From Mahella australiensis 50-1 BON (GTDB taxonomy: Bacteria; Bacillota; Clostridia; Mahellales; Mahellaceae), in contig NC_015520.1 of assembly GCF_000213255.1 (NCBI RefSeq), positions 1,508,001 through 1,572,000 on the forward strand: DNA of 64,000 nucleotides, read 5' to 3'. The position numbers were made by a program, and so were the translations under genes. Shown here piece by piece: positions 16,032-25,542 of the stretch. Numbering within the stretch: the stretch's first letter is position 1; the number at the start of each line of letters is the position of its first letter. The notes under the pieces are model-generated. The model was not told the origin of the DNA and searched no databases. It saw nothing but the letters and a program-made list of their open reading frames with translations.

Positions 16032-17321
16032 TTATAACCATGATGGAATACAATCATGGCTTATGAGGTCATCGTACGACTGGCGACTGACCATAAGCTC
16101 CGCTCGACCATCCTTTACCAACACTACAGCAGGGATCGGAAGCCTGTTATAATTGCTGGCCATGGAATAGTTATATGCGCCGGTATCAAAAACAGCTAGT
16201 ATATCACCTGCTTCAACTTTTGGTAAATCTATGTCCCATATAAGCATATCGCCTGATTCGCAGCATTTACCGGCTATCGATACTGTACATTCCGCAGGTT
16301 TATCAGCCTTATTGGCTATCATGGCGCTGTATTTGGCTTGATATAAAGCCGGTCGCGGATTATCGGCCATGCCGCCGTCCACGCTCACGTATGTGCGCAC
16401 ATCGGGTATATGCTTTATAGCGCCGACCATATACAGCGTTATGCCAGCCGGGCCTGCTATAGAACGTCCCGGTTCTATTAATATGCGTGGGTATTGCCTT
16501 GCATTATTATCGCAATAAGCCTTTATACCGTCGGTCAATGCGTCTATATAATCTTCGGGCGCAAGAGGATTGTCTTCTTCAACATATCTTATGCCGAATC
16601 CTCCGCCGAAATCTATCTCGTCCATGTTTAACCCGTGAGTATCATTTATATCCCACATAAGTTCAAGCATTATTTGAGCAGTCTCAATATAGGGATCAGT
16701 TTCAAATATCTGGGATCCGATATGACAATGCAGACCTTTTAACTCCAAATGAGGCTGAGTCAATATATATTCTATGATGCGGTATATCTGTCCGTCTTCT
16801 ATGCCGAATCCGAATTTGGAATCCTGTTGGCCAGTCTTTATATAGTGGTGCGTATGGGCATCTATGCCTGGTTTGACACGTACCGATACGCCTATATTCT
16901 TATCGTAGTTTCGTGCTAGCTGTTCCAACAGTTCTACTTCGTGAAAGCTATCTATCACCACGCGTTCTATGCCGTATTCTACAGCCATGCGCAGTTCCTC
17001 ATATGATTTATTGTTCCCATGCATATATATCCTCTCGGGGGGGAATTCGGCTTTCATAGCTGTATACAGTTCTCCCCCCGATACTACATCGAGGCCCAAG
17101 CCTTCCTGCTGTATAAGCTTGCACATAGCTATATTGGTGAACGCTTTACCAGCATATAATACCATGCCGTTGCCATATTGTCGTATAGCGCTCACATATC
17201 GGCGGCATGCATCGCGTATCTGAGTATCATCCATAACATAGAGCGGTGTACCAAATCGCTGCGCCAGGCTTATGGTATCGCATCCGCCTATCTCCAGATG
17301 TCCTTTATCATTTATCTTCAT
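16032..17321 (-). CDS. lysA: Diaminopimelate decarboxylase
   Basis: PLP enzyme making L-lysine from meso-diaminopimelate. Motifs seen are LYAGKAFTN with the PLP lysine, HCHIGSQIFE, DFGGGFGIRY, EPGRSIAG and CCESGD, which supplies the catalytic Cys. The start is placed at MKINDKG (17321), which follows GGTGGGG at a normal distance; an ATG 18 bases upstream lacks a site. No lysine riboswitch is recognisable in the 130 bp upstream. The product is about 429 residues, normal for the family. Confidence 0.95.
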   Translation of the reverse strand: MKINDKGHLEIGGCDTISLAQRFGTPLYVMDDTQIRDACRRYVSAIRQYGNGMVLYAGKAFTNIAMCKLIQQEGLGLDVVSGGELYTAMKAEFPPERIYMHGNNKSYEELRMAVEYGIERVVIDSFHEVELLEQLARNYDKNIGVSVRVKPGIDAHTHHYIKTGQQDSKFGFGIEDGQIYRIIEYILTQPHLELKGLHCHIGSQIFETDPYIETAQIMLELMWDINDTHGLNMDEIDFGGGFGIRYVEEDNPLAPEDYIDALTDGIKAYCDNNARQYPRILIEPGRSIAGPAGITLYMVGAIKHIPDVRTYVSVDGGMADNPRPALYQAKYSAMIANKADKPAECTVSIAGKCCESGDMLIWDIDLPKVEAGDILAVFDTGAYNYSMASNYNRLPIPAVVLVKDGRAELMVSRQSYDDLISHDCIPSWL

Positions 17322-17472
17322 AGTACCCCACCATTCCATAAATCTATAGCATAAACCCCTTTACAATAATATTATAAACCGGCGTCTGGAATGTATCACC
17401 ATTCCCGGCACCGGCACGTCCAATGTATATATTTATAGTATAGCGCAAATATATCTATTTAGCAATTATATT

Positions 17473-18657
17473 TCAGAACCACTGTGCTAAAAGATCCTTC
17501 AATATATCGGTCACCGACGCTCTTTCTACAGGCTTATCGGCTATGATATCAACGCTGCCGACCTCTTGTTCACCTTTAAGAGCGGTTAGCTTGCCTATCT
17601 TTTGAGATTCCACTACTGGCGCTTCAATAGTTTCGGGTAATTCGATGCGTTTTTCTATAGAAGCGGTATCGGTTTTTTTGGTCAGGACGCTGAGATCGTC
17701 GGCTGCTATACCATTAACCTGATCCGATTTGCCCCTTGTGACCCTTATATTACGTATAATCTCACCTTTTTTTACTATTCGATTTATGGTAAAAGTGTTG
17801 AAACCATAATCCAGCAGCTTAGCTGCCTCATCAAATCGCACTTGACTGGTAGGCCCCCCCAATATCACCGCTATCAAACGCATGTCATCCTTTTTGGCAG
17901 TAGCAGATATACAATATTTAGCCTTATCGGTAGAACCTGTCTTCAACCCATCGGCACCATATGTGCGTATCAATTTATTCGTATTAGCTAGATTGGTTTC
18001 CCCATCTCGAAGCGTGTCCATCCATATGCTGGTATACTTAAATATACCGTCATGCTTGGCCAGTTCCCTGGACATCAATGCCACATCGTAAGCGCTGGAG
18101 TAATGATTGTCGTCATCGAGACCATGTACATTAGCGAAGTTGGTGTCGTTCATTCCAAGCGATTTGGCCTTTTCATTCATCATTTTAACGAAGTTCTCTT
18201 GGGTACCAGCTATATACTCGGCCATGGCCGCGGCTGCATCGTTGGCCGAATTGACAGCTATAGCCTTCATCATCTCATCCACCGTCATCTCCTCGCCTTC
18301 CTCCAGCCAGATCTGTGACCCTCCGAGCGAAGCGGCGTCTTTGCTGACCCTCACGACATCGGTGGGCTTGATGCGACCGGAATCCAATGCCTCCATTATA
18401 AGATCCATGGTCATTATCTTCGTGATGCTGGCTATGGGAAGCTTTTCATGGGCATTTTTTTCATACAATAGCTGGCCTGTAGCTGCATCCATTAAAACAG
18501 CCGATTTGCTTTGCAGCTTTAGCGGATCTTCACTAGCGGGCTGCTCATCCTGCTCGTTCGGCTCATGAGCTGCTGCGATATTGCCTATAAACGCCCCATT
18601 CAGCAAAGCGAGGCATAACGATACGATAAAAATACCCTTATATAGTTTTGAATTCAA
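17473..18657 (-). CDS. dacF: D-alanyl-D-alanine carboxypeptidase (DacF-like penicillin-binding protein)
   Basis: A 394-residue secreted peptidase S11 with signal peptide MNSKLYKGIFIVSLCLALLN. The active-site triad motifs are complete: SITK (S in ASITKIM), SAN (VNSANDAAAA) and KTG (LKTGSTDKA). A C-terminal beta domain follows, ending in an amphipathic region (VTDILKDLLAQWF) expected to anchor it to the membrane face. It trims the terminal D-Ala from peptidoglycan stem peptides. In spore formers this group works on the cortex or on vegetative wall; position after punA/deoB/xerD matches the dacF neighbourhood of Bacillus, though spoIIA is not adjacent. Confidence 0.92.
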   Translation of the reverse strand: MNSKLYKGIFIVSLCLALLNGAFIGNIAAAHEPNEQDEQPASEDPLKLQSKSAVLMDAATGQLLYEKNAHEKLPIASITKIMTMDLIMEALDSGRIKPTDVVRVSKDAASLGGSQIWLEEGEEMTVDEMMKAIAVNSANDAAAAMAEYIAGTQENFVKMMNEKAKSLGMNDTNFANVHGLDDDNHYSSAYDVALMSRELAKHDGIFKYTSIWMDTLRDGETNLANTNKLIRTYGADGLKTGSTDKAKYCISATAKKDDMRLIAVILGGPTSQVRFDEAAKLLDYGFNTFTINRIVKKGEIIRNIRVTRGKSDQVNGIAADDLSVLTKKTDTASIEKRIELPETIEAPVVESQKIGKLTALKGEQEVGSVDIIADKPVERASVTDILKDLLAQWF

Positions 18658-18723
18658 AATAATCCCTCCTCCATGGTTGCTAATCCTAGCATATCCATAG
18701 AAAAGGGATGTTATTCAATCATA

Positions 18724-19542
18724 TCAGGCCATTTCTTTTATGATATCCATTATAAGCGTTTGAAACATATCGGCTATGGCATTAGCGGTGTCCATCACTT
18801 CTTTATGCGAAAGCGGCTGTGGCAAAACGCCTGCTGCCATATTGGTTATACATGATATGCCCAACACTTTCATGCCGGCATGTACGGCGGCTATAACCTC
18901 GGGTACCGTAGACATGCCTACAGCATCAGCGCCAAGCAAGCGCAACATACATATCTCCGCTGGCGTTTCATAGCTCGGTCCATTCAAGGAGACATACACG
19001 CCCTGACGTAAATCTATGCCATGTTTCTTTGCGCATTCCAGGGCTACCTTTCTTAATTCAGCATCATAAGCACAAGACATGTCCGGGAACCTTGGACCGA
19101 GTTCTTCGATATTGGGCCCTATAAGGGGATTATCGCCCATTAAATTTATATGATCCTCTATAAGCATGAGATCGCCGGCCTTGAAGTTCAGGTTAATGCC
19201 GCCGGCGGCATTGGTAACCACCAATTTGCTGCAACCGAGCATCGCCATAATTCGCACCGGCATGCATACCTGTTGAAGCGAATATCCCTCGTAATGGTGA
19301 AAGCGGCCCTGCATCACGGCCACATTGCATCCGCCCAAGCTACCGAATAGAAAACGCCCTGCATGGCCTGCCACTGTGGAAACAGGAAATTCCGGTATAT
19401 CCCTATAACTCACTATAACAGGATCCTCTACCCTTTGAGCCAGATTGCCCAAGCCTGAGCCCAATATAAGTCCTACAGATGGTTTAAATTCGTTTAGATG
19501 TTCGAGTATATAATTGCGTTGTTTTACAAGTGTATCGTACAT
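18724..19542 (-). CDS. punA: Purine-nucleoside phosphorylase (trimeric, inosine/guanosine type)
   Basis: Splits purine ribo- and deoxyribonucleosides with phosphate to base and (deoxy)ribose-1-phosphate. Family motifs: LILGSGLGNLAQ, TVAGHAGRFLFG, VTNAAGGINLNFKAGDLMLI.DHIN, NGPSYETPAEI, MSTVPEVIAA and SCITNMAAGV. The 272 residues are normal. It lies 12 bp after deoB, whose product converts the ribose-1-phosphate released here, so the pair is a nucleoside salvage unit. Confidence 0.95.
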   Translation of the reverse strand: MYDTLVKQRNYILEHLNEFKPSVGLILGSGLGNLAQRVEDPVIVSYRDIPEFPVSTVAGHAGRFLFGSLGGCNVAVMQGRFHHYEGYSLQQVCMPVRIMAMLGCSKLVVTNAAGGINLNFKAGDLMLIEDHINLMGDNPLIGPNIEELGPRFPDMSCAYDAELRKVALECAKKHGIDLRQGVYVSLNGPSYETPAEICMLRLLGADAVGMSTVPEVIAAVHAGMKVLGISCITNMAAGVLPQPLSHKEVMDTANAIADMFQTLIMDIIKEMA

Positions 19543-19554
19543 GCTTACCCCTCT

Positions 19555-20724
19555 TTACATTATATCATTTTTAAAGCTACAGCCGTTATCCAGTGAACCT
19601 GCTTTCAGTATATCGGTTATGGTAGCGCCGATGTCGGCATATGTGGAACGTACGCCGATGTTTACGTTGCTTCTGATTTGCCGGCCGTATAGCAGTATAG
19701 GTATATATTCGCGCGAATGATCAGTGCTGGGCGTAGTAGGATCACAACCGTGATCGGCCGTTATTATAAGCATATCATCATCTCTCATAGCTGTTATAAG
19801 TGCCGGTATGGCCGCATCAAAATCCTCCAGCGCTTTGGCGTAACCTTCCACATCGTTTCTGTGACCGTATAACATGTCGAAATCGACGAGATTGGTAAAT
19901 ATAAGCCCTGCGAAATCCTGACTCATGTAATCCAATGTGGCCTTTATACCGTCATCGTTGTTAGTGGTATGGCGCTTATCTGTAATGCCCTGTTGAGCAA
20001 AAATATCCTCGATTTTGCCCACTGCAGCTACACTGTATCCGCACGATACTAATTTATCCAAAAGGGTGGGAGCAGGCGGTTTTAAGGAAAAGTCCCTTCG
20101 TCGCTCGGTACGTTGGAAATTGCCGGGCTGTCCTATAAACGGACGAGCTATCACCCTCGCTACTCCATGTTGACCAGTCAATATCCTTCGCGCTTTTAGG
20201 CACATATCATATAGCTGGTCTACAGGTATTATGTCTTCATGAGCAGCTATTTGGAATACGCTGTCGGCTGATGTATATACTATGGGATAACCGGTTTGCA
20301 TATGCTTTTGACCCAACTGCTTTATTATCTCGGTACCGGAAGCTGCTATATTGCCTAATATCGGACGACCTATGGCCTCTTCAAAAGCCCGTATTACATC
20401 TTCTGGGAAACCATGGGGGTATACGGGAAACGGTTTATCCAATACTATACCGCATATCTCCCAATGACCTGTGGTCGTATCCTTTCCTTTGGACTTTTCG
20501 GCTGCTTTGCCGAAACAACCTATAGGATTTTCGGTTTTTTCTCTTATATTTACGTCATCTATATTTCCAAGGCCCAATGATATCATATTGGGTATAGACA
20601 GATGGCCCCTGGTCCGCCATATATTACCGATGGTGTCACTGCCATCATCGCCGTAATCGACAGCGTCTGGCAACTGCCCTATGCCGACGCTGTCCAATAC
20701 TATCAATATCACCCTCTTTATCAT
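19555..20724 (-). CDS. deoB: Phosphopentomutase
   Basis: Interconverts (deoxy)ribose-1-phosphate and -5-phosphate in nucleoside salvage; alkaline-phosphatase superfamily with two metal ions. It begins [18 protein letters not shown]. Metal ligands are visible in [21 protein letters not shown] and [10 protein letters not shown]. The 389 residues are normal. The start overlaps the end of the recombinase gene by 4 bases. Confidence 0.96.
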   Translation of the reverse strand: MIKRVILIVLDSVGIGQLPDAVDYGDDGSDTIGNIWRTRGHLSIPNMISLGLGNIDDVNIREKTENPIGCFGKAAEKSKGKDTTTGHWEICGIVLDKPFPVYPHGFPEDVIRAFEEAIGRPILGNIAASGTEIIKQLGQKHMQTGYPIVYTSADSVFQIAAHEDIIPVDQLYDMCLKARRILTGQHGVARVIARPFIGQPGNFQRTERRRDFSLKPPAPTLLDKLVSCGYSVAAVGKIEDIFAQQGITDKRHTTNNDDGIKATLDYMSQDFAGLIFTNLVDFDMLYGHRNDVEGYAKALEDFDAAIPALITAMRDDDMLIITADHGCDPTTPSTDHSREYIPILLYGRQIRSNVNIGVRSTYADIGATITDILKAGSLDNGCSFKNDIM

Positions 20725-21584
20725 CTGGCAACCCCTTTTGGATGCACGAATTGCATATATGTATATGTGGTGGATATGTCGGTATGGCCCAACAATTGCT
20801 GCACGGTCTTTATGTCCATGCCGCTGCTCAACATATTTATGGCAAAGGAATGCCTTAATGTATAAGGTGTTATAGGTTGATTTATACCGGCTTTTTTAGC
20901 ATAATACTTTACTATTTTCCAAAAGCCCTGCCTACTCATAGGTTGCCCGTGACAATTGACAAATACTACGGATTCTTCTTTACCATTTAACAGCTTGTCC
21001 CTGGCCTGGATGATATAATTTTGAAGATACTGACATGCTACACGGTTTATCGGTAGCAGACGTTCTTTGTCACCGGACCTGCATTTTACATAATTCATTT
21101 CCGTATTTATGTCATCCATGGTCAGCTCCAGCAATTCCGATACCTTAAAACCGGTGGCATATAGTATTTCCAACATGGCTTTATCGCGGATGCCCTTTGG
21201 CTCTTGCAAATTCGGCTGAGCCAGCAATAATTTAACCTTATCCGGTGACAAAATAGCAGGTACGCGTTTATCCATCTTGGGAGTTTGTAAATCAACAGAG
21301 GGGTCGATATCGCTATAACCCTTTTGTACCATAAACTTGCAAAAGCTCTTTATCGATGATATCTTACGCGACATAGTGGTCGATATGCAGCCTTTTTGTT
21401 TCAAATAATCCATATATTCGGCAATAGCATCAGACGACAGCATGTTCTGCAATGCGGCTTGTCCATCGGTAAATCCCAAGTACTGGCGTACGTCGGTAAG
21501 ATAACATTCAACGGTATTGGAGGTCATCTTCCTTTCCTCGACCAAATAACGCTTATACCCATCGATATAGTCACTGTACCACAT
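20721..21584 (-). CDS. xerD: Tyrosine recombinase, XerD-like, with altered active-site residues
   Basis: A 287-residue tyrosine recombinase with an N-terminal SAM-like core-binding domain (about 1-90) and a catalytic domain. It sits where Firmicutes encode XerD, the dimer-resolution recombinase, directly before deoB. The beta-hairpin Lys (GDKERLLP, K173), Arg II (R244), H267 (LGHTDIS) and a terminal Tyr (Y276) are present. The first catalytic Arg is Lys ([10 protein letters not shown]147, where XerD has TGLRVSEL). The His of HxxR is Tyr (PYTLRHSF, Y241). It may still work, or may have specialised; a second Xer elsewhere could do dif resolution. Confidence 0.85.
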   Translation of the reverse strand: MWYSDYIDGYKRYLVEERKMTSNTVECYLTDVRQYLGFTDGQAALQNMLSSDAIAEYMDYLKQKGCISTTMSRKISSIKSFCKFMVQKGYSDIDPSVDLQTPKMDKRVPAILSPDKVKLLLAQPNLQEPKGIRDKAMLEILYATGFKVSELLELTMDDINTEMNYVKCRSGDKERLLPINRVACQYLQNYIIQARDKLLNGKEESVVFVNCHGQPMSRQGFWKIVKYYAKKAGINQPITPYTLRHSFAINMLSSGMDIKTVQQLLGHTDISTTYTYMQFVHPKGVAR

Positions 21585-21636
21585 AAAACCGCTCCTTTGA
21601 AAGTTATTATTTACTATTATTATTTACCAAATTCCA

Positions 21637-22275
21637 CTATTTTAATGCATCGGAAAATAATGATACCAATGCCGGCGCTATGAACGTTTCTATCAACGTC
21701 GCTATAAGCAATGCTCCGAACAAAATCAATACGATGACTGTATATATCAGAAATTGCTGGCGGCGCTGAGCTTTATCCATGATATTTTGCCGATTTTTCC
21801 ATAGATATATCGAATATCTCGTAGATACAACAGCCATAGCCATGGAAATGGGTATGGATATGATATTCGAGGGCAGCATCGATAAGGTCACAAAAAGCAG
21901 ACCTCTGTATGCAAATTCTTTTACCATAAATCCTACAGTAAATCCTATAACAAAGCCGCGCACAACGATTAACAAAAAAATAAGCGGTACGCCTATAATA
22001 GCTATAAGACCGAATACCCAGCTCAATAAGGCCATCTCTCCATTATTAAGCAAAGATTGCTTAAATATGGCCGATGTATCCATAGGAGTCGTACCGAGTA
22101 TAACGAAGAAATTATTTATTGTATCTATCAGCTCGCTTCTTTGTGTCTCATCCATGGCCCCAACAGAAAATGAACCGGCCGCTATACCCACTATGAAGGC
22201 AAACAAAACTATAATATATAATACCCAATTATCGCTTATATGCCGAATAAGAGTACTTTTTATGCCGTTTTTCAA
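21637..22275 (-). CDS. spoIIM: Stage II sporulation protein M
   Basis: A 212-residue membrane protein with five or six hydrophobic segments. The family pattern GIAAGSFSVG in the first external region and NNGEMALLSWVFGLI centrally are recognisable. SpoIIM is the scaffold of the DMP complex (SpoIID, SpoIIM, SpoIIP) that thins septal peptidoglycan and drives engulfment. It lies between NUDIX and XerD genes, as in many Firmicutes. Confidence 0.92.
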   Translation of the reverse strand: MKNGIKSTLIRHISDNWVLYIIVLFAFIVGIAAGSFSVGAMDETQRSELIDTINNFFVILGTTPMDTSAIFKQSLLNNGEMALLSWVFGLIAIIGVPLIFLLIVVRGFVIGFTVGFMVKEFAYRGLLFVTLSMLPSNIISIPISMAMAVVSTRYSIYLWKNRQNIMDKAQRRQQFLIYTVIVLILFGALLIATLIETFIAPALVSLFSDALK

Positions 22276-22345
22276 ATACTGCCACCCCCAGCTTTACACC
22301 TGTTCATAAAACATATGTATGCCGGTGGGCATTTTATTATGTATC

Positions 22346-22882
22346 TTATCGGTCTAGCAATCGATCGACGAATAATATGCCGACAATGCTTTTGCTGTCC
22401 TTTATATCACCTGCCATCACCATTTCGACCAGTTGATCAAGTTTATAATGCTCCACTTCTATGAATTCATCGTCGTCGGTATCACTGGTGCCTTTTGTTA
22501 TGCCGGTAGCCAGGAATAAATACATATTTTCAGTGGAAAAACCCGGCGTCGAATAAAATGCAGTCAATGGCCGAATATTATCCGCTATATAGCCCGTTTC
22601 CTCAGCTAATTCCCTCAAGGCGCATTGCCCGGGATCTTCGCCGTATTCCATCTTGCCGGCCGGCAACTCCAGCAGCGTATCGTCTACTGCCTTTCTGTAC
22701 TGGCGTACCATCGGTATATATCCACCGTCATCTATCGCCACCACTACCACCGCTCCGGGATGAACCACTATATCCCTTGAGCTGATCTTGCCGTTTGGCA
22801 AGCGCACTATATCTTTGCGCAGCGATAAAAAAGAGCCCTTGTATATATCCTCACTGCTTATCGTTTCTTCTCTCAAATCCAT
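22346..22882 (-). CDS. NUDIX hydrolase, ADP-ribose pyrophosphatase type
   Basis: Hydrolyses ADP-ribose to AMP and ribose-5-phosphate. The complete NUDIX box is seen as G(KMEYG)E(DPGQCAL)RELAEETG. It is followed by the ADPRase hallmark FYSTPGFSTENMYLFLA, whose Pro lies about 16 residues after the box. The start is placed at MDLREETI (22882), preceded by AAAAGGA 8 bases upstream; an in-frame ATG 14 codons earlier has no site. Product about 178 residues. It clusters with spoIIM and xerD as in Bacillus (nudF-xerD-deoB region). Confidence 0.92.
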   Translation of the reverse strand: MDLREETISSEDIYKGSFLSLRKDIVRLPNGKISSRDIVVHPGAVVVVAIDDGGYIPMVRQYRKAVDDTLLELPAGKMEYGEDPGQCALRELAEETGYIADNIRPLTAFYSTPGFSTENMYLFLATGITKGTSDTDDDEFIEVEHYKLDQLVEMVMAGDIKDSKSIVGILFVDRLLDR

Positions 22883-22964
22883 ATATGTAATCCTTTTCCT
22901 TTTGCTGTCAAGCCATTTGTGCAATAACCATTTTTATTAATGATATAGCCGCCAAGGCTGTATG

Positions 22965-24017
22965 TCAAATATTTTTTAACGCGCCGGCCACCTTAAAAAA
23001 TGCCGGATCATCATTATAGCTGCGTCCCATGGTCGTCACGTGTAAGCCGTAACGCTCCATTATAGCTCCGATGCAACTCCCGTCTCTAAACCTCCATCGA
23101 TGTTTGTTAAGAAGATTACCGCCTTCTATTTGCGATATTACCATTCTCATTTGCTTTTTCGGCAATATTGGTATATATACCTCAGCCTGGGTGTGGGCCG
23201 CTAAAGACAACGCGGTCAACGAATGGTGGCTTATGCCAATATGTCTCGATCTTGGATCGGAAAAACTTATACGCGGCATGAATATAGCCCTCCCGCTCAA
23301 AGCATTTACATCGTCTATATAATGGCCTTGCTCTAACGTGCTGAAGCCGTACATCGTACCGGTTCCTATAATTCCCGGTCCTATGGCGACTATTGCAGCA
23401 TCAGCACGAGCTATTCTATGGGCTGTTATAAGTGCCGTATAAAGGTTTACCGCCTCATAATCGCCGCCGAACGCATTGCCTACTGTTATGGTATAATCGA
23501 GCAATTCTTTGCGACGCAATTCCTTAACGGTATTGCTGAAAGCTATTGGCAAACAAGCTCTATCGGTCATTATGTAAGCCAACGTATCAAACCCTATATA
23601 TTTCAATACAGCCGCCGTCGGCGCAAGCATACTGTGCAATTCGCATATTATAACCGGCATACCATCCAACGTGCATTCCCTTGTAAATGCGCTGTGATAT
23701 GCGCTATCGTCCTCCTCCACCGATAAACACCCGAACTGCCATGGCGTATAAGGCAATTTCATTATATGACCGTCGCCATACATTTTCACAGCATGCATGG
23801 CATCATGCCAAAGCACAAAATGGAATCCGCCGCTGCCCAGTTTTAGTCTTACGGCTGTAGTATTCAGCCATACCTTTTGTCCAATTTCTATTCGCCCGTA
23901 TATATCTTTGTAATTTATAGCCTTTTCTACTAAACCGTTCAAATCCACATATAATATTTGAACGGTATCGTCCTCTTGTATGATATTCGCCACTACGCCG
24001 CATTCCAAAGTCATCAT
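22965..24017 (-). CDS. DUF3866 family protein of unknown function
   Basis: A 350-residue soluble protein. The N-terminal third looks like a small beta-barrel (GVVANIIQEDDTVQILYVDL..GQKVWLNTTAVRLKLGSGG). Then comes an alpha/beta domain with conserved patterns HSMLAPTAAVLKY, MTDRACLPIAFSNTVKEL, GNAFGGDYEAVNLYTAL, AIVAIGPGIIGTGT and PRISFSDPRSRHIGISHHS. This matches DUF3866, a family found in Actinobacteria and Firmicutes near steA/steB genes. Function is unknown. Its ATG overlaps the stop of the MraY-like gene by 4 bases. Confidence 0.85.
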   Translation of the reverse strand: MMTLECGVVANIIQEDDTVQILYVDLNGLVEKAINYKDIYGRIEIGQKVWLNTTAVRLKLGSGGFHFVLWHDAMHAVKMYGDGHIMKLPYTPWQFGCLSVEEDDSAYHSAFTRECTLDGMPVIICELHSMLAPTAAVLKYIGFDTLAYIMTDRACLPIAFSNTVKELRRKELLDYTITVGNAFGGDYEAVNLYTALITAHRIARADAAIVAIGPGIIGTGTMYGFSTLEQGHYIDDVNALSGRAIFMPRISFSDPRSRHIGISHHSLTALSLAAHTQAEVYIPILPKKQMRMVISQIEGGNLLNKHRWRFRDGSCIGAIMERYGLHVTTMGRSYNDDPAFFKVAGALKNI

Positions 24018-24835
24018 CGCTCCCTGCCCATCCTGTCAATCGCGCTCAATACCCTGGAATGTTCTATTAAAGCGCTGAATGAATAATGCTCGGCCAATAG
24101 ATGAGCCATAACCACCCCCATTAAATAGATGTATTTATAGCTTTGAGGCCAGCTTACGACTATCGCCCAACCTACAGCAGCGCCTAGCATGTTAGCCCCC
24201 GTATCGCCGAGCATACCGGCCTCACTTGCATCCAACGGAAAGTATACTATGCTAGCAATTACCAGAGGCAAAATAAATAGTATACTGCCTATATGCCCCG
24301 GAGCAAATACAACAGCTATGGCCGTCATCAACCAAAAGACCTTTAGGCATCGACCGGGCCGCAAGTCAAACAAATTCATAAAATTAGCCGATAGCGCGAT
24401 GATGAATACGTTTAATGCAAGAGCGTATATATCGGAATATATTGAAAGGCAGGCTAATAATGCTATGCCTATGCCGAGCAGTGCCTTAAAAGCCCCTGTC
24501 GTCATATGTCCGGACATGAGTTGAATCAGGTGAGCCTTAATACCCTTTACCTGTCGTTCGCCTAAAAGGTCGTCTGTAAGGCCGATAAAAGCCATGCCAT
24601 ATAGCAGTAAAAGAAACGCTGTTAAATGCGTTTTATTTGCTGTAGGAAAAAAGTATAAGAAAGAAACCGATAAACTTGTAGCTGGTAGTAATATAATGCC
24701 CAGGGCTGTGGGTATCATTCTCCCCCTATAATTTAAGATGAGCGGACCGGTTCGTTTTATCATATTGTATGTAATATCTTTGGAAAATAATGTTAACATT
24801 GCGCTGCTCAATAATGATAGTATTATATATACCAT
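24014..24835 (-). CDS. MraY/WecA-like polyprenyl-phosphate glycosyl-1-phosphate transferase
   Basis: A 273-residue polytopic protein, shorter than MraY (about 320 or more). Catalytic-type motifs of the family are kept: DD in FIGLTDDLLGERQVKG, an NLFD motif in ANFMNLFDLRPGRC, and GDTG in AGMLGDTGANMLGA. Members transfer a sugar-1-phosphate from a UDP-sugar to undecaprenyl phosphate in the cytoplasmic membrane. The gene overlaps the GT2 gene by 13 bases and the DUF3866 gene by 4, so the products probably act together. The sugar and final glycan are unknown. It is not the main MraY, which normally lies in the mur cluster. Confidence 0.82.
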   Translation of the reverse strand: MVYIILSLLSSAMLTLFSKDITYNMIKRTGPLILNYRGRMIPTALGIILLPATSLSVSFLYFFPTANKTHLTAFLLLLYGMAFIGLTDDLLGERQVKGIKAHLIQLMSGHMTTGAFKALLGIGIALLACLSIYSDIYALALNVFIIALSANFMNLFDLRPGRCLKVFWLMTAIAVVFAPGHIGSILFILPLVIASIVYFPLDASEAGMLGDTGANMLGAAVGWAIVVSWPQSYKYIYLMGVVMAHLLAEHYSFSALIEHSRVLSAIDRMGRER

Positions 24836-25542
24836 GTCGACCGCCTTCTTCTGCTCAAGGATACAGCCAAAATAGCCATCAGTATATCTATAAATTGACG
24901 GAAACGGTGTATAAAGCCTTTGACATCTCTACCGCTGTAACGGTGTACCATGGCAACGTCTATCTCCATCACCCTGTATCCGGCCCTTAATATATCTGCG
25001 CTCATGCCCAATTCGATACCGTAACCGTTATATCGTATGCCTATCTTATCCAATACCGCCTTTTTAAAAGCCCTCTGACCAGACAAAACGCTCTCTAGGC
25101 GTTGTCCTGTCAGCACCTTTATGCCCCAATGGGCAATACCCTTAACTATACCAAAACCTCCATGCATTTTATATGTCTCATTACATACAAACCGCGCTAT
25201 GGTTACATCGGCTCGATCTTCCAGCAACGGCTGTATCAATAGCGATGCCTGCTTGGCTGTATTACCTGTATCTGCATCCAAAAATAGCACTATATCGGCC
25301 TGATCGACATATGCATAGCCTTCTCTCAAGGCAGCGCCCTTTCCCATGTTATGCTTAAAGCGTATCACTTTGGCGCCGGCCATAACGGCTTTTTTACCGG
25401 TATCGTCGACAGAGCCGTCATCGATGACTATGATCTGCGATACATGATGGATTTCTTTTGCCGCGGCTATAGTATCAGCAATGACGTCTGCTTCGTTATA
25501 AGCTGGAATCAGAACTGCCAAAGACGGATCATCAGCGTTCAT
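24823..25542 (-). CDS. Family 2 glycosyltransferase
   Basis: GT-A fold enzyme of about 239 residues. It begins SLAVLIPAYNEADVIADTI, with nucleotide-sugar binding VIDDGSVDDT and the metal-binding DADTGN. The C-terminal part has a weak hydrophobic stretch (FIDILMAILAVSL), suggesting membrane association, as in polyprenyl-phosphate glucosyl or mannosyl synthases. The start is placed at MNADDPS (25542), with AGGAGG 11 bases upstream; it overlaps steB by 11 bases. The MraY-like transferase follows, so both may build a lipid-linked saccharide. Confidence 0.88.
   Translation of the reverse strand: MNADDPSLAVLIPAYNEADVIADTIAAAKEIHHVSQIIVIDDGSVDDTGKKAVMAGAKVIRFKHNMGKGAALREGYAYVDQADIVLFLDADTGNTAKQASLLIQPLLEDRADVTIARFVCNETYKMHGGFGIVKGIAHWGIKVLTGQRLESVLSGQRAFKKAVLDKIGIRYNGYGIELGMSADILRAGYRVMEIDVAMVHRYSGRDVKGFIHRFRQFIDILMAILAVSLSRRRRSTWYI

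Noticed and set aside
17322-17472. Lysine riboswitch upstream of lysA
   Set aside because: The 150 bp are too short and lack the multi-helix core; nothing resembling the L-box was found.
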